Assembly (NCBI GenBank): GCA_029856125.1
Contig: JAHQWJ010000062.1
Span: 62,001-126,000 of the forward strand
Source of the DNA: Promethearchaeia archaeon
GTDB taxonomy: Archaea; Asgardarchaeota; Lokiarchaeia; Sigyniarchaeales; SOKP01
Direction of reading: 5' to 3'
DNA: 64,000 bases
Shown: positions 31,231 to 41,076 of the stretch, one piece after another
How the letters are laid out: every line of letters starts with the position of its first letter
Position numbering within the stretch: the stretch's first letter is position 1
Position numbers and translations under genes: made by a program
Notes under the pieces: generated by a model
Databases searched by the model: none
Seen by the model: only the letters and a program-made list of their open reading frames with translations
Told to the model about the DNA's origin: nothing

Positions 31231-31362
31231 TTTTGAGTGTCGATCAGTTACATTTTTTTTTATTCTTTTTATATTAATTACTGAGAGCTATATTTTATGA
31301 ACAATTACTTTATTTTTATATTGAAAGAATTAAACAGTTAAAGATGATTTGGTGACACAAAA

Positions 31363-31617
31363 TTGGGATTAGATAAGTGGATAAAAACAGAAGTATCTGA
31401 AAAAAAAACTGAGAAAAAAGAAGAGGTAAGATCAACAAAAAAACCTAAAACTCAGCCAATAAAGAAGAAAAGTGAAATTGAATCAATAAATTTAACAAAA
31501 TTTGTTCTTATCTGCTCTAAACCAAAATGTAAATATAAAAAGATAATAATGAAAAAGGAATTATCTGAAAAAGATCGTATTTGCCCACGATGCAAAAACG
31601 AAATGAAAGTTCAGTAA
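31363..31617 (+). CDS. Small lysine-rich zinc-ribbon protein
   Basis: C-terminal CSKPKCKYKK...ICPRCKNEMKV; TTG start. Confidence 0.6.
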   Translation: MGLDKWIKTEVSEKKTEKKEEVRSTKKPKTQPIKKKSEIESINLTKFVLICSKPKCKYKKIIMKKELSEKDRICPRCKNEMKVQ

Positions 31618-31620
31618 ATA

Positions 31621-31875
31621 CTAATTAGTAACATCTTTTTCAAGAAATTTTTTATCTGAAAGATTGTTGAGATCGAATTGTGTTTCGCAATTTGGACATC
31701 TATCTTTTGTTTTGCTGTATTTCAAGATTAAATAAAGTATAAAGCCTAATCCCATCGTTAAGATGACGGAGAAGCAAAGAATTTCGTGATACATATGTTC
31801 AAAATTCTTCCTTCTAAGAATGACATTCTGTTCGCATGTTGGGCAAAAGACTGTTTTTTTCCCCGTTATAATCAA
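31621..31875 (-). CDS. Zinc-ribbon protein with one TM segment
   Basis: FCPTCEQN...CPNCETQF flanking ILCFSVILTMGLGFILYLIL. Confidence 0.55.
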   Translation of the reverse strand: MIITGKKTVFCPTCEQNVILRRKNFEHMYHEILCFSVILTMGLGFILYLILKYSKTKDRCPNCETQFDLNNLSDKKFLEKDVTN

Positions 31876-32049
31876 CTATTTTTAGTTACTTTATATAAAT
31901 AAGTAGGTAAATTGTTATTTAATTATTTTATGGTAATTAAAAATGTTGGAGAAATCACTGAATTAAACAATCTGTTAGAATTTATTAAGTTTGAACTTTA
32001 TAAGATATATAAGTTCTTCTTAAAAAATTAAAAAAAATGAACCCATAAA

Positions 32050-33030
32050 ATGCCGATATGTTATCATTGTGGAACCGAGAACCCCGAATTGTTTAAATGT
32101 TCTAAATGTGGTCAATCTTATTGCTACTTACATCAAAATTCTATTGATCACGAATGCAATATTGTCATAGAGAGCTTGAATTTTACTCCTCATGCGGCAC
32201 CACACTTGACTCCTCAGTATGCAGCTCCATCACAAACAGCTCCGACATTTACAGAACAAAGTAGTTTAACAGAAACCATCACGCGAGGAACAACAGATGG
32301 AACTTATACATGGTATCGTCAAGAGCAAGCAGTGCCGGAAAACGCTTTTGATCCTGAATCAGGCATTGATTTTAAAGGAATATTATTGGCGCATAAATCT
32401 GAATTACTTCATTTTATAATTGGATGTACTTTAATTTTCCTGATTGGATTAATTTCATTCTATAATCAGATTATCGAGTCGGGTTATATATGGGCTCTAT
32501 TTATGCTAGCTGGTTTTTATATGACTGCATTTCTTTTCCACGAATTTGGGCATCGTCAAGTAGCAATACATTTTGGTCTTCAAACAAAATTTCGTTTACT
32601 TACATTTGGGATGCTTATAACGACTTTAAGCCTTGTTATGGGCTTAATTAGTTTAATAAGTTCATCAAGCACATTTCCAATGCTAGCTCTCCCTGGAGCA
32701 GTCGTAGTATTAGGATTAGATAAGATAAACAGGAAAACGGGATTGTGTAAAGCAGCAGGACCAATAGTTAATTTGATTTATGGTTCGATTTTATTAATTA
32801 TATCACTACTTATACCTAATACATTCTATCCTCTAAATTTTTTCATTGGTTATGCATCCTACTTCAATTTCATGCTTGGAGCTTTTAATATGATTCCTAT
32901 CGGAATATTAGATGGCCAAAATATATGGAAATGGAATAAAAAAATCTATGTCGGCTTAATAAGTTCGTTAGGTCTTATGTTAATATTGTCCCTACTTCTT
33001 ATTAATTCACCAGTAGGACTATACATCTAA
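32050..33030 (+). CDS. AN1-type zinc finger + site-2 protease (M50) membrane protein
   Basis: CYHCGTENPELFKCSKCGQSYCYLHQNSIDHEC then HEFGHR (HExxH) and NMIPIGILDGQN. Confidence 0.85.
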   Translation: MPICYHCGTENPELFKCSKCGQSYCYLHQNSIDHECNIVIESLNFTPHAAPHLTPQYAAPSQTAPTFTEQSSLTETITRGTTDGTYTWYRQEQAVPENAFDPESGIDFKGILLAHKSELLHFIIGCTLIFLIGLISFYNQIIESGYIWALFMLAGFYMTAFLFHEFGHRQVAIHFGLQTKFRLLTFGMLITTLSLVMGLISLISSSSTFPMLALPGAVVVLGLDKINRKTGLCKAAGPIVNLIYGSILLIISLLIPNTFYPLNFFIGYASYFNFMLGAFNMIPIGILDGQNIWKWNKKIYVGLISSLGLMLILSLLLINSPVGLYI

Positions 33031-33178
33031 TTTTCTTACCTTTGAATAGTGTTTAAAGAATCGTAAAGAAATTAATAAGAAAAATTATCAAGGATCGAAA
33101 TTTTAAAAATGTAAGAAAGAAAAATCAAACTTATACAATATAATTTTTAGAAAATTTGTAAATTATAAGGAATATTTC

Positions 33179-34078
33179 ATGACATTTTGCGAACATTGTG
33201 GTGAAAAAATAAACTTCTTACCATTTAAGTGCAAGTATTGCGGAGGAGCTTATTGTAAAGAGCATCGCTTACCTGAAAATCATCAATGTACTTTCGAACT
33301 AAAACATGTCCAGAATACATTTTCAGGCTTAGGAGAAACGCCATCAAAAAGTGGTTCATCGCGTAGAACTTCAAGGAATTTCAAGAAATATATGAAAAGA
33401 CAAGATAAGCAGAAGCAGAAAACCACTAAGCTATATAAAAGTTATAATTTTGAACCTAATCAAAATAAAGGAACGAAAATCTTAATTATAGTGATAATTG
33501 TTTTATCTATTGCGAGTATATGGTATCCATTGTTTTTAACCTTAAGTAGGTTTAGTTTTTTAAATTTTTGGTTATGGACTTTTGTTACATCAGTATTTGT
33601 GAGTTATATTTCTGATTTGTTTGGATTATTTTTTCTATTTATCCTCATACTTTTTTTCTACATGATTATTAAAAATATTGAAAAGGCTTTTGGAACAAAA
33701 TTCTTATTGCGCTTGTATTTAACTTGCGCATTATTCTCTGGTTTGGTTTACTTTATATTATGGATTATATTGGAGATATTCTTAATACCTCCTGGGTTTG
33801 GAATAATAATTCCCTATGGTCTGGCCTCAGGTGCTTTATTGGGTGTTATATGTTTCATGATATTTATAAATTGGAACCGGCAAATGACATTTTTAATTTT
33901 TTTTATGCCGATAAGAATGAAAGGGAAAACCATTATAATCGTCTTAATATTAATAAAGTTAATTCCCGGTATACTGTTTGCTATTGACTATCCTCCAGCC
34001 CTATTAATTTATCTTCCTGATTTGGGGGGAATCCTCGCTTCATATCTCGTTTATAATTATAAATTGAAAAATCGATAG
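33179..34078 (+). CDS. AN1-type zinc finger + rhomboid-like membrane protein
   Basis: CEHCGEKINFLPFKCKYCGGAYCKEHRLPENHQC then multi-TM domain with YGLASGALLGV and DLGGILASYLV. Confidence 0.75.
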   Translation: MTFCEHCGEKINFLPFKCKYCGGAYCKEHRLPENHQCTFELKHVQNTFSGLGETPSKSGSSRRTSRNFKKYMKRQDKQKQKTTKLYKSYNFEPNQNKGTKILIIVIIVLSIASIWYPLFLTLSRFSFLNFWLWTFVTSVFVSYISDLFGLFFLFILILFFYMIIKNIEKAFGTKFLLRLYLTCALFSGLVYFILWIILEIFLIPPGFGIIIPYGLASGALLGVICFMIFINWNRQMTFLIFFMPIRMKGKTIIIVLILIKLIPGILFAIDYPPALLIYLPDLGGILASYLVYNYKLKNR

Positions 34079-34179
34079 TTATTTATGATATTGTTATAAC
34101 TCAAATCCGAAAAAAATATCAACGAATAAACGCTATTTTTTTTATCATTATTGATTTATCTATTAATTGAGTTTTATTA

Positions 34180-34839
34180 ATGCCAGAAGAAGAGTTATCA
34201 AAAATAATTGAGTTAAATGAGGATTTAATTGAAAATAACGATAACTTAGCAGCTCAAAATAAAGAGATGCTCATAAAGTATAATATTCGTTCTTTTGATG
34301 TCGTTGGGGCTATAGGAGCTGGAAAAACAGCGCTTTTAGAGTCTATTTCTAAGAGGATTTCTAAAAATAAAAGAGTCTTAGTAATAAACGGAGATGTAAC
34401 TACGAGAATTGATGCTGATCGTATTGAAAAACATGGTGTAAAAACCATCCAGATAAACACCGGTAGGGAATGTGCTTTAAATTCTTATCACATTTCTCAA
34501 GTGATAAAGAATTCGGATTTAAGTGAATACGATGTAATTTTTATAGAAAATGTAGGAAATCTTATATGTCCTTCAGATTTTATTTTAGGCACTGATAAAA
34601 GAATAGTCGTTGTGTCTATTACAGAAGGGCCATGGGTTATTCGAAAGCATCCGATGTTGTTTAAATTTTCAGATGTAGCTATTATTAACAAAGTTGATCT
34701 GATCGATGTGATAGATGTAAATATTGAAGATATGATTAGCGATGCATTAGAAATAAATCCGAATATAAAAATATTTACAACCAGTGCAATTACAGAAGAA
34801 AACATACCCGAATTAATAAAAGAATTATTCTCCAATTAA
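34180..34839 (+). CDS. hypB: HypB-like hydrogenase nickel-incorporation GTPase
   Basis: VVGAIGAGKTALLESI, INGDVTTRIDADRIEKHG, INTGRECALN, NKVDLID. Confidence 0.88.
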   Translation: MPEEELSKIIELNEDLIENNDNLAAQNKEMLIKYNIRSFDVVGAIGAGKTALLESISKRISKNKRVLVINGDVTTRIDADRIEKHGVKTIQINTGRECALNSYHISQVIKNSDLSEYDVIFIENVGNLICPSDFILGTDKRIVVVSITEGPWVIRKHPMLFKFSDVAIINKVDLIDVIDVNIEDMISDALEINPNIKIFTTSAITEENIPELIKELFSN

Positions 34840-34927
34840 TTAATAGAGATTGATAATAGATTGGTTAATTATTAAAAAAAAGTATAATAATAAAACAAAA
34901 AATATTTTTTATTGAAGGTGTTGAAAT

Positions 34928-35347
34928 ATCAGTCTAAGGCAATATAATACCGAATTAGGTTTATTGATTGATAAAATTGTTAAAGTTTATCTTGAAAATG
35001 ATAAATTCTTCGTAGGACAACTCAAAGGAGTTTCAGAGGACAGTAATCTTATTCTTACAAATGTTAAAAATGAAAAAGGTAAGGTTTTCCCAAAACTAAT
35101 GATTAGAAATACATATTATCATTATGTAACTGTTGAAGAAGAACCGTTTCCTATGGCCGCATTAGCAGACAGAATTGCAACAATTTTTTCAAAAGGGCAT
35201 GTAAATTACATTGAAGATCAAAACATCATTTCTATTTTAAATGGGAAAATTATCGTAAATGAAGACGGTGTGAGAGGTACTGGCCCTTCTGCCGATCGCG
35301 TAAAAAAAATTTACGACCAATTTAAAATCGATTTAGACAAGGAATAA
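34928..35347 (+). CDS. LSm/Sm-like protein with C-terminal extension; likely starts upstream of the annotated TTG at 34964
   Basis: Frame is open upstream (ISLRQYNTELGLLIDKIVKVYLENDKFFVGQLKGVSEDSNLILTNV); GAAGGTG precedes ATC at 34928; no ATG/GTG/TTG in frame before 34964. Confidence 0.6.
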   Translation: MSLRQYNTELGLLIDKIVKVYLENDKFFVGQLKGVSEDSNLILTNVKNEKGKVFPKLMIRNTYYHYVTVEEEPFPMAALADRIATIFSKGHVNYIEDQNIISILNGKIIVNEDGVRGTGPSADRVKKIYDQFKIDLDKE

Positions 35348-35365
35348 GTAAATCTTTTTTTTTAC

Positions 35366-35890
35366 TTATGCTGTTTCTTTTTTTCTTTTAAAGGCTTCCA
35401 ATAAGCTTTTTAATTCAATATCTTTAATTATATTTTTTAATAGCGCTTTTCCCAATGGCGTTATTTTTAATATATTTAGATCTTCGATTTTCCTTAAATA
35501 ATCGTTTTCGATTAAAAATTTCATATCAGTATTCCATACTTCTTTAAAAATATCTTTTAGGTCATTCAGGTCTAAATTATCATCCAATTCTTTGCTAAGG
35601 GCGAGGATTAGAACGAGAGTTCCGTATTGCGATGGAGTAACTCTATCATCTTTCCCTTCAGAAGTTAAAATGTAATAATTTTGATCTAAGAACTTCGATT
35701 TAATAAATTCAAACCCTACATTCCTTAAACTTGAATAAACAGCGCTTATCACCTGTTCAAAATCCAAGTTCTTAGTTAAAATCAGGAGATCTTTTTCTCT
35801 AATCATTTTTTGGGGGCTTGTTAGAATAATTTTAGCAATATTTTTCACTATTTCTTCAAGGTTTTCAGGTTCCATTTGATCTCTCATCAT
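35366..35890 (-). CDS. Small winged-helix-like protein (kite/Nse3-like candidate)
   Basis: SQYGTLVLILALSKELDDNLDLNDLKDIFKEVWNTDMKFLIENDYLRKI; ATGA overlap with the upstream coiled-coil gene. Confidence 0.5.
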   Translation of the reverse strand: MMRDQMEPENLEEIVKNIAKIILTSPQKMIREKDLLILTKNLDFEQVISAVYSSLRNVGFEFIKSKFLDQNYYILTSEGKDDRVTPSQYGTLVLILALSKELDDNLDLNDLKDIFKEVWNTDMKFLIENDYLRKIEDLNILKITPLGKALLKNIIKDIELKSLLEAFKRKKETA

Positions 35891-37512
35891 CTCTCATTTA
35901 CTTCTATAATTTTAAAATTATCGATATCTTTTTTCAACTCTAAGTTTGACATAAGCAATATAATACTCACATCAGATAAATTTTCGTCAGTTTTAAACAA
36001 GGGTATAATTTTCCTGATGGTTCTATAAATTGAACCACCTTTAGTATTATATACGGGGAGAATAAATAAATTTGAAAAAATAATATTTTTTGAATTTAAC
36101 AAAACTTTAAACGAGATAAAAAAACTAATAATGAAAAAAATTTTTTCAGGAGTGGTTAAATTCTCAAAATTTACATTAATTTTTGATTTTCTTGTGAAAT
36201 CCGTCTTTATCAGGAAAGCAGTGTTCATTTGGTTTGTAACGAGGTTAAATTGTACTTGGAGTTGAATTGTTTTTAGAAACTTATTCGTAATATTTTCAAT
36301 GTTTTTAATAAGATTCTCAAAAATATGAAACTGTTCAAAAAATTCTTCGATTTCTTCTTCATTTACGTTAATATTTATTTTTTCATAGTTATTTCTAAGG
36401 GTACCGTCAATTTCTTTAAACTTCTCTATCATTGTGGGCATATTACTTAGAAAGTTTTTCTTATTTAGATTGGGGGGAAACGATAAATTATCCAGTTCAG
36501 ATTCAACATCTCTTATTTCATGTTCAATCTCTAAATATGGTCTAATAGGTTGTGAAAGTAACTCTTCAGTCTTTCCAAATTGAATTTCTTCATTTTTACT
36601 AAGTTCCTTTCCATAATCGTTTTGAGCTTGTCTCAATCTTTTCTCTTCTTTGTTTATGGTTTCTAAAATTTCCTCATAATCATTTCTGTAAATTTCATAA
36701 TTTGGTAATAGCTCTTCGAATTCTGCTTGTGATTGTTTTGCTCTTAACCTAATCTGGTTACTTTCATATTGAGTTTCTTTTGCTTTTTTTTGAAGGGCTC
36801 TAATCTTCTCTGAATTCGTTAAATTTGTTTCAATACCAAACCTTAGAAAAGAATTATCTTCATTTTCTGTTTTTGATCCTTCTAATTGTCTAGTAATTTT
36901 ATTAATTTGATCAAAGCAATTTTTTTTAATTTGAGATTGTTCTTGAATTAGGGTTTTACAAGTTGTCAGATCTTTCTTGATTTTATCAATTTGATTTTTA
37001 CGTTGAAAATAATCTTCTTTGATGTAGGACAATTTCACCTTATTACTATTTATAGATTCGGTCAAACTTTTCATTAAATCTGCAATCGCTAAGATATCGC
37101 TTGAAGATTTACGAATTTTTGATAATTCTAACTCTTTAGACAGGAGTTTCTTTTTTGCTGAGAAATAAATTAACTTAAAGAGGGTATACAAAATTTCCAT
37201 ATTTTTACTAAATTTTAAGTAGATTTCTAGATTATTTTCAACGATCTTACTATAACCTGACAGGAGGTCGAGTATTTTCGTAAAATTTGTTAAGTCAGAT
37301 AAATTATTTGATTCGTTTGAAATTACATTAATAATTTTCTCTACTGGAATTAAATCCAGATTTTCTTGAATCTGAAGATAATCGTCACTATGATATTCGT
37401 GGAATTGATTAAGCTTAAATTTTCCTTGTATTAGAGTGAATCGATCTTCAATAAAAATCTTATTTTCCCCTACTTTAATCTCAGTCCTATTTTTATTAAT
37501 GAGTAGAATCAC
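35887..37512 (-). CDS. Coiled-coil protein, candidate ATPase-dead SMC/Rad50-like
   Basis: Long central coiled coil; C-terminal NLTTPEKIFFIISFFISFKVL...NLFILPVYNTKGGSIYRTIRKIIPLF...IILLMSNLEL mimics the SMC C-head layout; no Walker A at N-terminus. Confidence 0.55.
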   Translation of the reverse strand: MILLINKNRTEIKVGENKIFIEDRFTLIQGKFKLNQFHEYHSDDYLQIQENLDLIPVEKIINVISNESNNLSDLTNFTKILDLLSGYSKIVENNLEIYLKFSKNMEILYTLFKLIYFSAKKKLLSKELELSKIRKSSSDILAIADLMKSLTESINSNKVKLSYIKEDYFQRKNQIDKIKKDLTTCKTLIQEQSQIKKNCFDQINKITRQLEGSKTENEDNSFLRFGIETNLTNSEKIRALQKKAKETQYESNQIRLRAKQSQAEFEELLPNYEIYRNDYEEILETINKEEKRLRQAQNDYGKELSKNEEIQFGKTEELLSQPIRPYLEIEHEIRDVESELDNLSFPPNLNKKNFLSNMPTMIEKFKEIDGTLRNNYEKININVNEEEIEEFFEQFHIFENLIKNIENITNKFLKTIQLQVQFNLVTNQMNTAFLIKTDFTRKSKINVNFENLTTPEKIFFIISFFISFKVLLNSKNIIFSNLFILPVYNTKGGSIYRTIRKIIPLFKTDENLSDVSIILLMSNLELKKDIDNFKIIEVNER

Positions 37513-37525
37513 TCCGCTTTAATAT

Positions 37526-38560
37526 TTAATCACTTTCAAAATGATCCTTAAACGTGTCATATTCTTTTTTTCTTTTTCTTTTTCTTTCTCTAATTAATTC
37601 TATTGGGTCTACACTGGAATCATCGAGAGAAACATGATGTTCATCTGATCTTTTATCCATTTGTTTTTTAAACATCTCAATTTTTTGAGAGATTTCTTCT
37701 GTTATTTCAAGTGTTTTCTCGTTTTCCGTATCACTAATGTCAGTCAATTTTTCACGCTTCTGTTTTCGCAATATTCTTTTAAATTCTTTATTTGATAATT
37801 TTAAATAACTATCATAAGATTCTGTTTGCTCTTCTTGTTGTTTTTTTAATTCTTCAATTTCTTGTCTTTTTATGTTTTTTACCAAGAGTTCTTTCTTCGA
37901 TTTTAATTCTTCTTCAGATAGTTTATGTTCAAGCGATTGAGTGAATTTAATATAAGTTATCTCGGGTGTAATATGAAACTGTTTTTTAAAATCTTCGATT
38001 ATGAAAGGTTCTACATTACGGGGTATTTTAGCCAGTTCCTTTTTTAATTTGTTCTGTAAATTTATTTTATAGTGTTCTCTCAGATTGTCAACAGATTTTA
38101 GAAAAAGGGTGTTCTGATTTAAGGAATCTATTAAATCAAGCCATTGTTTAACGCTAACAGAAGGAATGTGGGTAATTCTTTCAATTATTTTACTAATTTT
38201 TTTATTTTCAATAAAAGATAGGCCAATCTGTGTAAGAGAGTCATTGTCCAAATCAATGATTTTCAGTTTATCGTTAATTGATTTCTTGTATTTATTAATC
38301 AAATAGCTTTTTAACTTTAAAAATTTGTTAATGTTGTGCTTTGAGACAGTCTTTAAATTTTCGTTGATTCTCTCTACTAATTTAGTTAATTGTGTGAAAT
38401 CTTTTAAAAATAAATCGTTTCCGTCGTAAAATGAAGCTATCTGGTGCTCAGATTCTAAATTTTTTACTATATTTGATACTTGGTTGACCTTTCCTTGTAA
38501 ATTTTTAATGGGAGCGGTTAACTCCTTTATCTTTTCAAGGTTAAATAGTTCTGTTTCCAT
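37526..38560 (-). CDS. Coiled-coil hypothetical protein
   Basis: 344-aa ORF in cluster, charged coiled-coil C-terminal half. Confidence 0.6.
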   Translation of the reverse strand: METELFNLEKIKELTAPIKNLQGKVNQVSNIVKNLESEHQIASFYDGNDLFLKDFTQLTKLVERINENLKTVSKHNINKFLKLKSYLINKYKKSINDKLKIIDLDNDSLTQIGLSFIENKKISKIIERITHIPSVSVKQWLDLIDSLNQNTLFLKSVDNLREHYKINLQNKLKKELAKIPRNVEPFIIEDFKKQFHITPEITYIKFTQSLEHKLSEEELKSKKELLVKNIKRQEIEELKKQQEEQTESYDSYLKLSNKEFKRILRKQKREKLTDISDTENEKTLEITEEISQKIEMFKKQMDKRSDEHHVSLDDSSVDPIELIRERKRKRKKEYDTFKDHFESD

Positions 38561-38607
38561 TTTATCAATTAAATTAAATTTTTTATTTAGTAATTAAAAA
38601 AAATATA

Positions 38608-39726
38608 TTATATCTCTGGAGGTCCTTTCATATTGCGTTTTTCCTGCTTAGTTCTCGAAGAGTTTAAAAAAAATTTCTTTGAATCGCTTAAATTATCTTG
38701 TCTTTCAACATGCATAGCGGTCCCTCCCACTAATTTTAGAGAATTGTAAAATAAATCGTAAGTTAAACGTTCTGTGTTAATAGCTTTTAAGAGTGAAACT
38801 TTTGTTCCTCTTTCAATATCTGAGCCTGAAAATCCTATTGTAAGCTCTAACAATCCCTTGTTTTTATTATTTTTATTGATTTCATCCCAAAGTAGAGTAT
38901 CACTAAATTCGGAAATTTCAAATCCTAGTTTATGCGTAAGATTACTATGTATCTTTTTAATCATCTCGTATTCTTCTGTTAAATTTGAATAAATTGAGTC
39001 ATCAACACCAATTTTCGCAATTTTAACTTTAGCGAGGAAGGATTCTATTATTTTTCTTCTCAGATGATAATCTGGGAATTCAAAACTAAAGTGAAATGTA
39101 AACCGCCTCCAAATTGCTGAATCTAATTGATTTTGATGATTTGTCGCCCCAAATATTGCTAAGGGTACTCCTTCATAATTTATTCTATCAATTACTTGTA
39201 AAAATGAAATAACGGCTCGTTTGATCTCACCTACTTCATGAATGTTTGACCTTTCGGAGCCTATAGAATCTATTTCATCAAAGAATAGGATAAAATTACC
39301 TCGTTCCTTTGCTATTTCTGCCGCAAGATCCACAACATTCCTAATTTGTTTTATAGTATCTCCTAACAAAGGAGAAACTAACCTATCAGTTTCTACTACG
39401 CATAAGGGAATATCATAATGTTTTGCAAACCCTCTTGTAAGAGAGGTTTTACCTGTTCCTGGAGGGCCATACAAGAGAACAGTCAAACTAGGGTTGAGTT
39501 TTGCTCCCTTTAATCGTTTACTAAATTCATAGTATTTCTTCAAAGCTTTAAAGAAGTCGTGTAAAATTTCTTTTTTATTCTCATTACCTAGAATATCATC
39601 GATTGATTCTTGTATTGTGGAAGGAAAATACACCGCGCCATATTTGCCTAACCTATTTTTAATGACATCTTCGGTAAAAGTTATCTCCTTGTCTCCATCT
39701 TCTTTAGAATTACTCATTTTTCTCAT
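38608..39726 (-). CDS. AAA+ ATPase (classical AAA)
   Basis: VLLYGPPGTGKTSLTRGFAKHY, FILFFDEIDSIGSERS, FGATNHQNQLDSAIWRRF. Confidence 0.9.
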   Translation of the reverse strand: MRKMSNSKEDGDKEITFTEDVIKNRLGKYGAVYFPSTIQESIDDILGNENKKEILHDFFKALKKYYEFSKRLKGAKLNPSLTVLLYGPPGTGKTSLTRGFAKHYDIPLCVVETDRLVSPLLGDTIKQIRNVVDLAAEIAKERGNFILFFDEIDSIGSERSNIHEVGEIKRAVISFLQVIDRINYEGVPLAIFGATNHQNQLDSAIWRRFTFHFSFEFPDYHLRRKIIESFLAKVKIAKIGVDDSIYSNLTEEYEMIKKIHSNLTHKLGFEISEFSDTLLWDEINKNNKNKGLLELTIGFSGSDIERGTKVSLLKAINTERLTYDLFYNSLKLVGGTAMHVERQDNLSDSKKFFLNSSRTKQEKRNMKGPPEI

Positions 39727-39742
39727 CTCTTTTTATTCTAAT

Positions 39743-41059
39743 TTAGTTATTTTTTCTTTCTTTATCAAACTTTTTACAAAATTCTGCTATTTCTAAGATA
39801 AAATCTTTAAGGTTATCGATTTGAGACCCAATAAAGTTAAAAATTTCTTTTCTGTATTGCGGAGAATCCCGTATTTTCATTTTATCAATACCTAGATAGT
39901 TGGGAAAACAGAGAAGCTTCATCAAATAAGGTAAAATCTTCTCATTTGTTTGTAAATCCTTAAAGATAGGATAGAAAATGTTTTGGTCTGACAATTTCCA
40001 CTTCAATATACCCATATAAATCAAAAAAGCAAAATTCATTGAAATCCAATTTATTAATTCCCTCGATAAAAAACCTCTTCTCTGGGAAGAGAAAGCTAAA
40101 TAATAGAGAAACAAGCTTTCATTGCTTAGTTGAGGTATTAATCGTACTTTTCCATCAGATTGTGAATTTTTTCGGAAAAAATTATTTTCTGTTAGTAAAT
40201 CTACTAAGTCCTCGCTTGGAACAATAAAAATTCCGTCTATTATTCGCAATCCAAATCGTTCAGAAATTTTCTCGATAGCCTCTTCTTCTGCATTTGCTAT
40301 AGAATCAATATATGGTTCGAATACTTCAGATTTTAATATCATAGGCAGTTCTTGATTTTCTCTTTCAGGGAATTCTCCGAAATTTGGATCCAAATTAAAG
40401 AGTGATGTTATATTATTAATGATATTATAAACTTTAGGGGAAATTCCCGGAATTTCAAATAAATCAGAGGATTCTAATTTTTCTCGGTAATAAGTATGTG
40501 GTTGGAGCATATGTCTTTGACAATCGTACAAATCTGAAGAATAACCTAATAATTTACTATAGATAATGCTTAAATTTCTACCTCTCGGGAGGAGCCGTTC
40601 TTCAATGAACTTAACTAAAACATATAAAATGGTGTTTTCTAAATTTGTTTCGTCTGGATTTGTGATGTGTAACAAAACATTCAGAGCCCCGACTGATTCG
40701 TATAAGAATTCAATAATATAATCTTTAATATCAAGAATAGGTATTTGATTCCGATATTTAACTAAGAAATCTTTAATAATTTCATATATATTTGACCTGT
40801 ACATTGCGGAAAATTCTGATAAAGCTCTCACTTTTCTAAAATTTCGTTTTTCTTCTTCTTCTCGGATTTTATCTAGAATTTCTGTATCTAAAAGAAGGTC
40901 CGCATCCAAATCAATTATTATTCTTCTCGTTTCTCTTAGTATTGGACGCATATGAGTTAAAAACGTAAGGTACCTCGGTAAGATATCGGTCCACTTCTCC
41001 CTTTTTCTCCCAGGTCTAACATTCCTTGTCGTTTTTTTTTTATAACTCATAATTCTCAC
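39743..41059 (-). CDS. Hypothetical protein in AAA/SMC-like cluster
   Basis: 438-aa ORF, operonic spacing. Confidence 0.6.
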   Translation of the reverse strand: MRIMSYKKKTTRNVRPGRKREKWTDILPRYLTFLTHMRPILRETRRIIIDLDADLLLDTEILDKIREEEEKRNFRKVRALSEFSAMYRSNIYEIIKDFLVKYRNQIPILDIKDYIIEFLYESVGALNVLLHITNPDETNLENTILYVLVKFIEERLLPRGRNLSIIYSKLLGYSSDLYDCQRHMLQPHTYYREKLESSDLFEIPGISPKVYNIINNITSLFNLDPNFGEFPERENQELPMILKSEVFEPYIDSIANAEEEAIEKISERFGLRIIDGIFIVPSEDLVDLLTENNFFRKNSQSDGKVRLIPQLSNESLFLYYLAFSSQRRGFLSRELINWISMNFAFLIYMGILKWKLSDQNIFYPIFKDLQTNEKILPYLMKLLCFPNYLGIDKMKIRDSPQYRKEIFNFIGSQIDNLKDFILEIAEFCKKFDKERKNN

Positions 41060-41076
41060 TCATTTTATCATTGTTA

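Noticed and set aside
35366-37512. Calling the cluster a Wadjet (JetABCD) or Lamassu system
   Set aside because: No full-length SMC ATPase with Walker A/B, no TOPRIM nuclease and no effector domain recognised; only vague SMC/kite resemblance.
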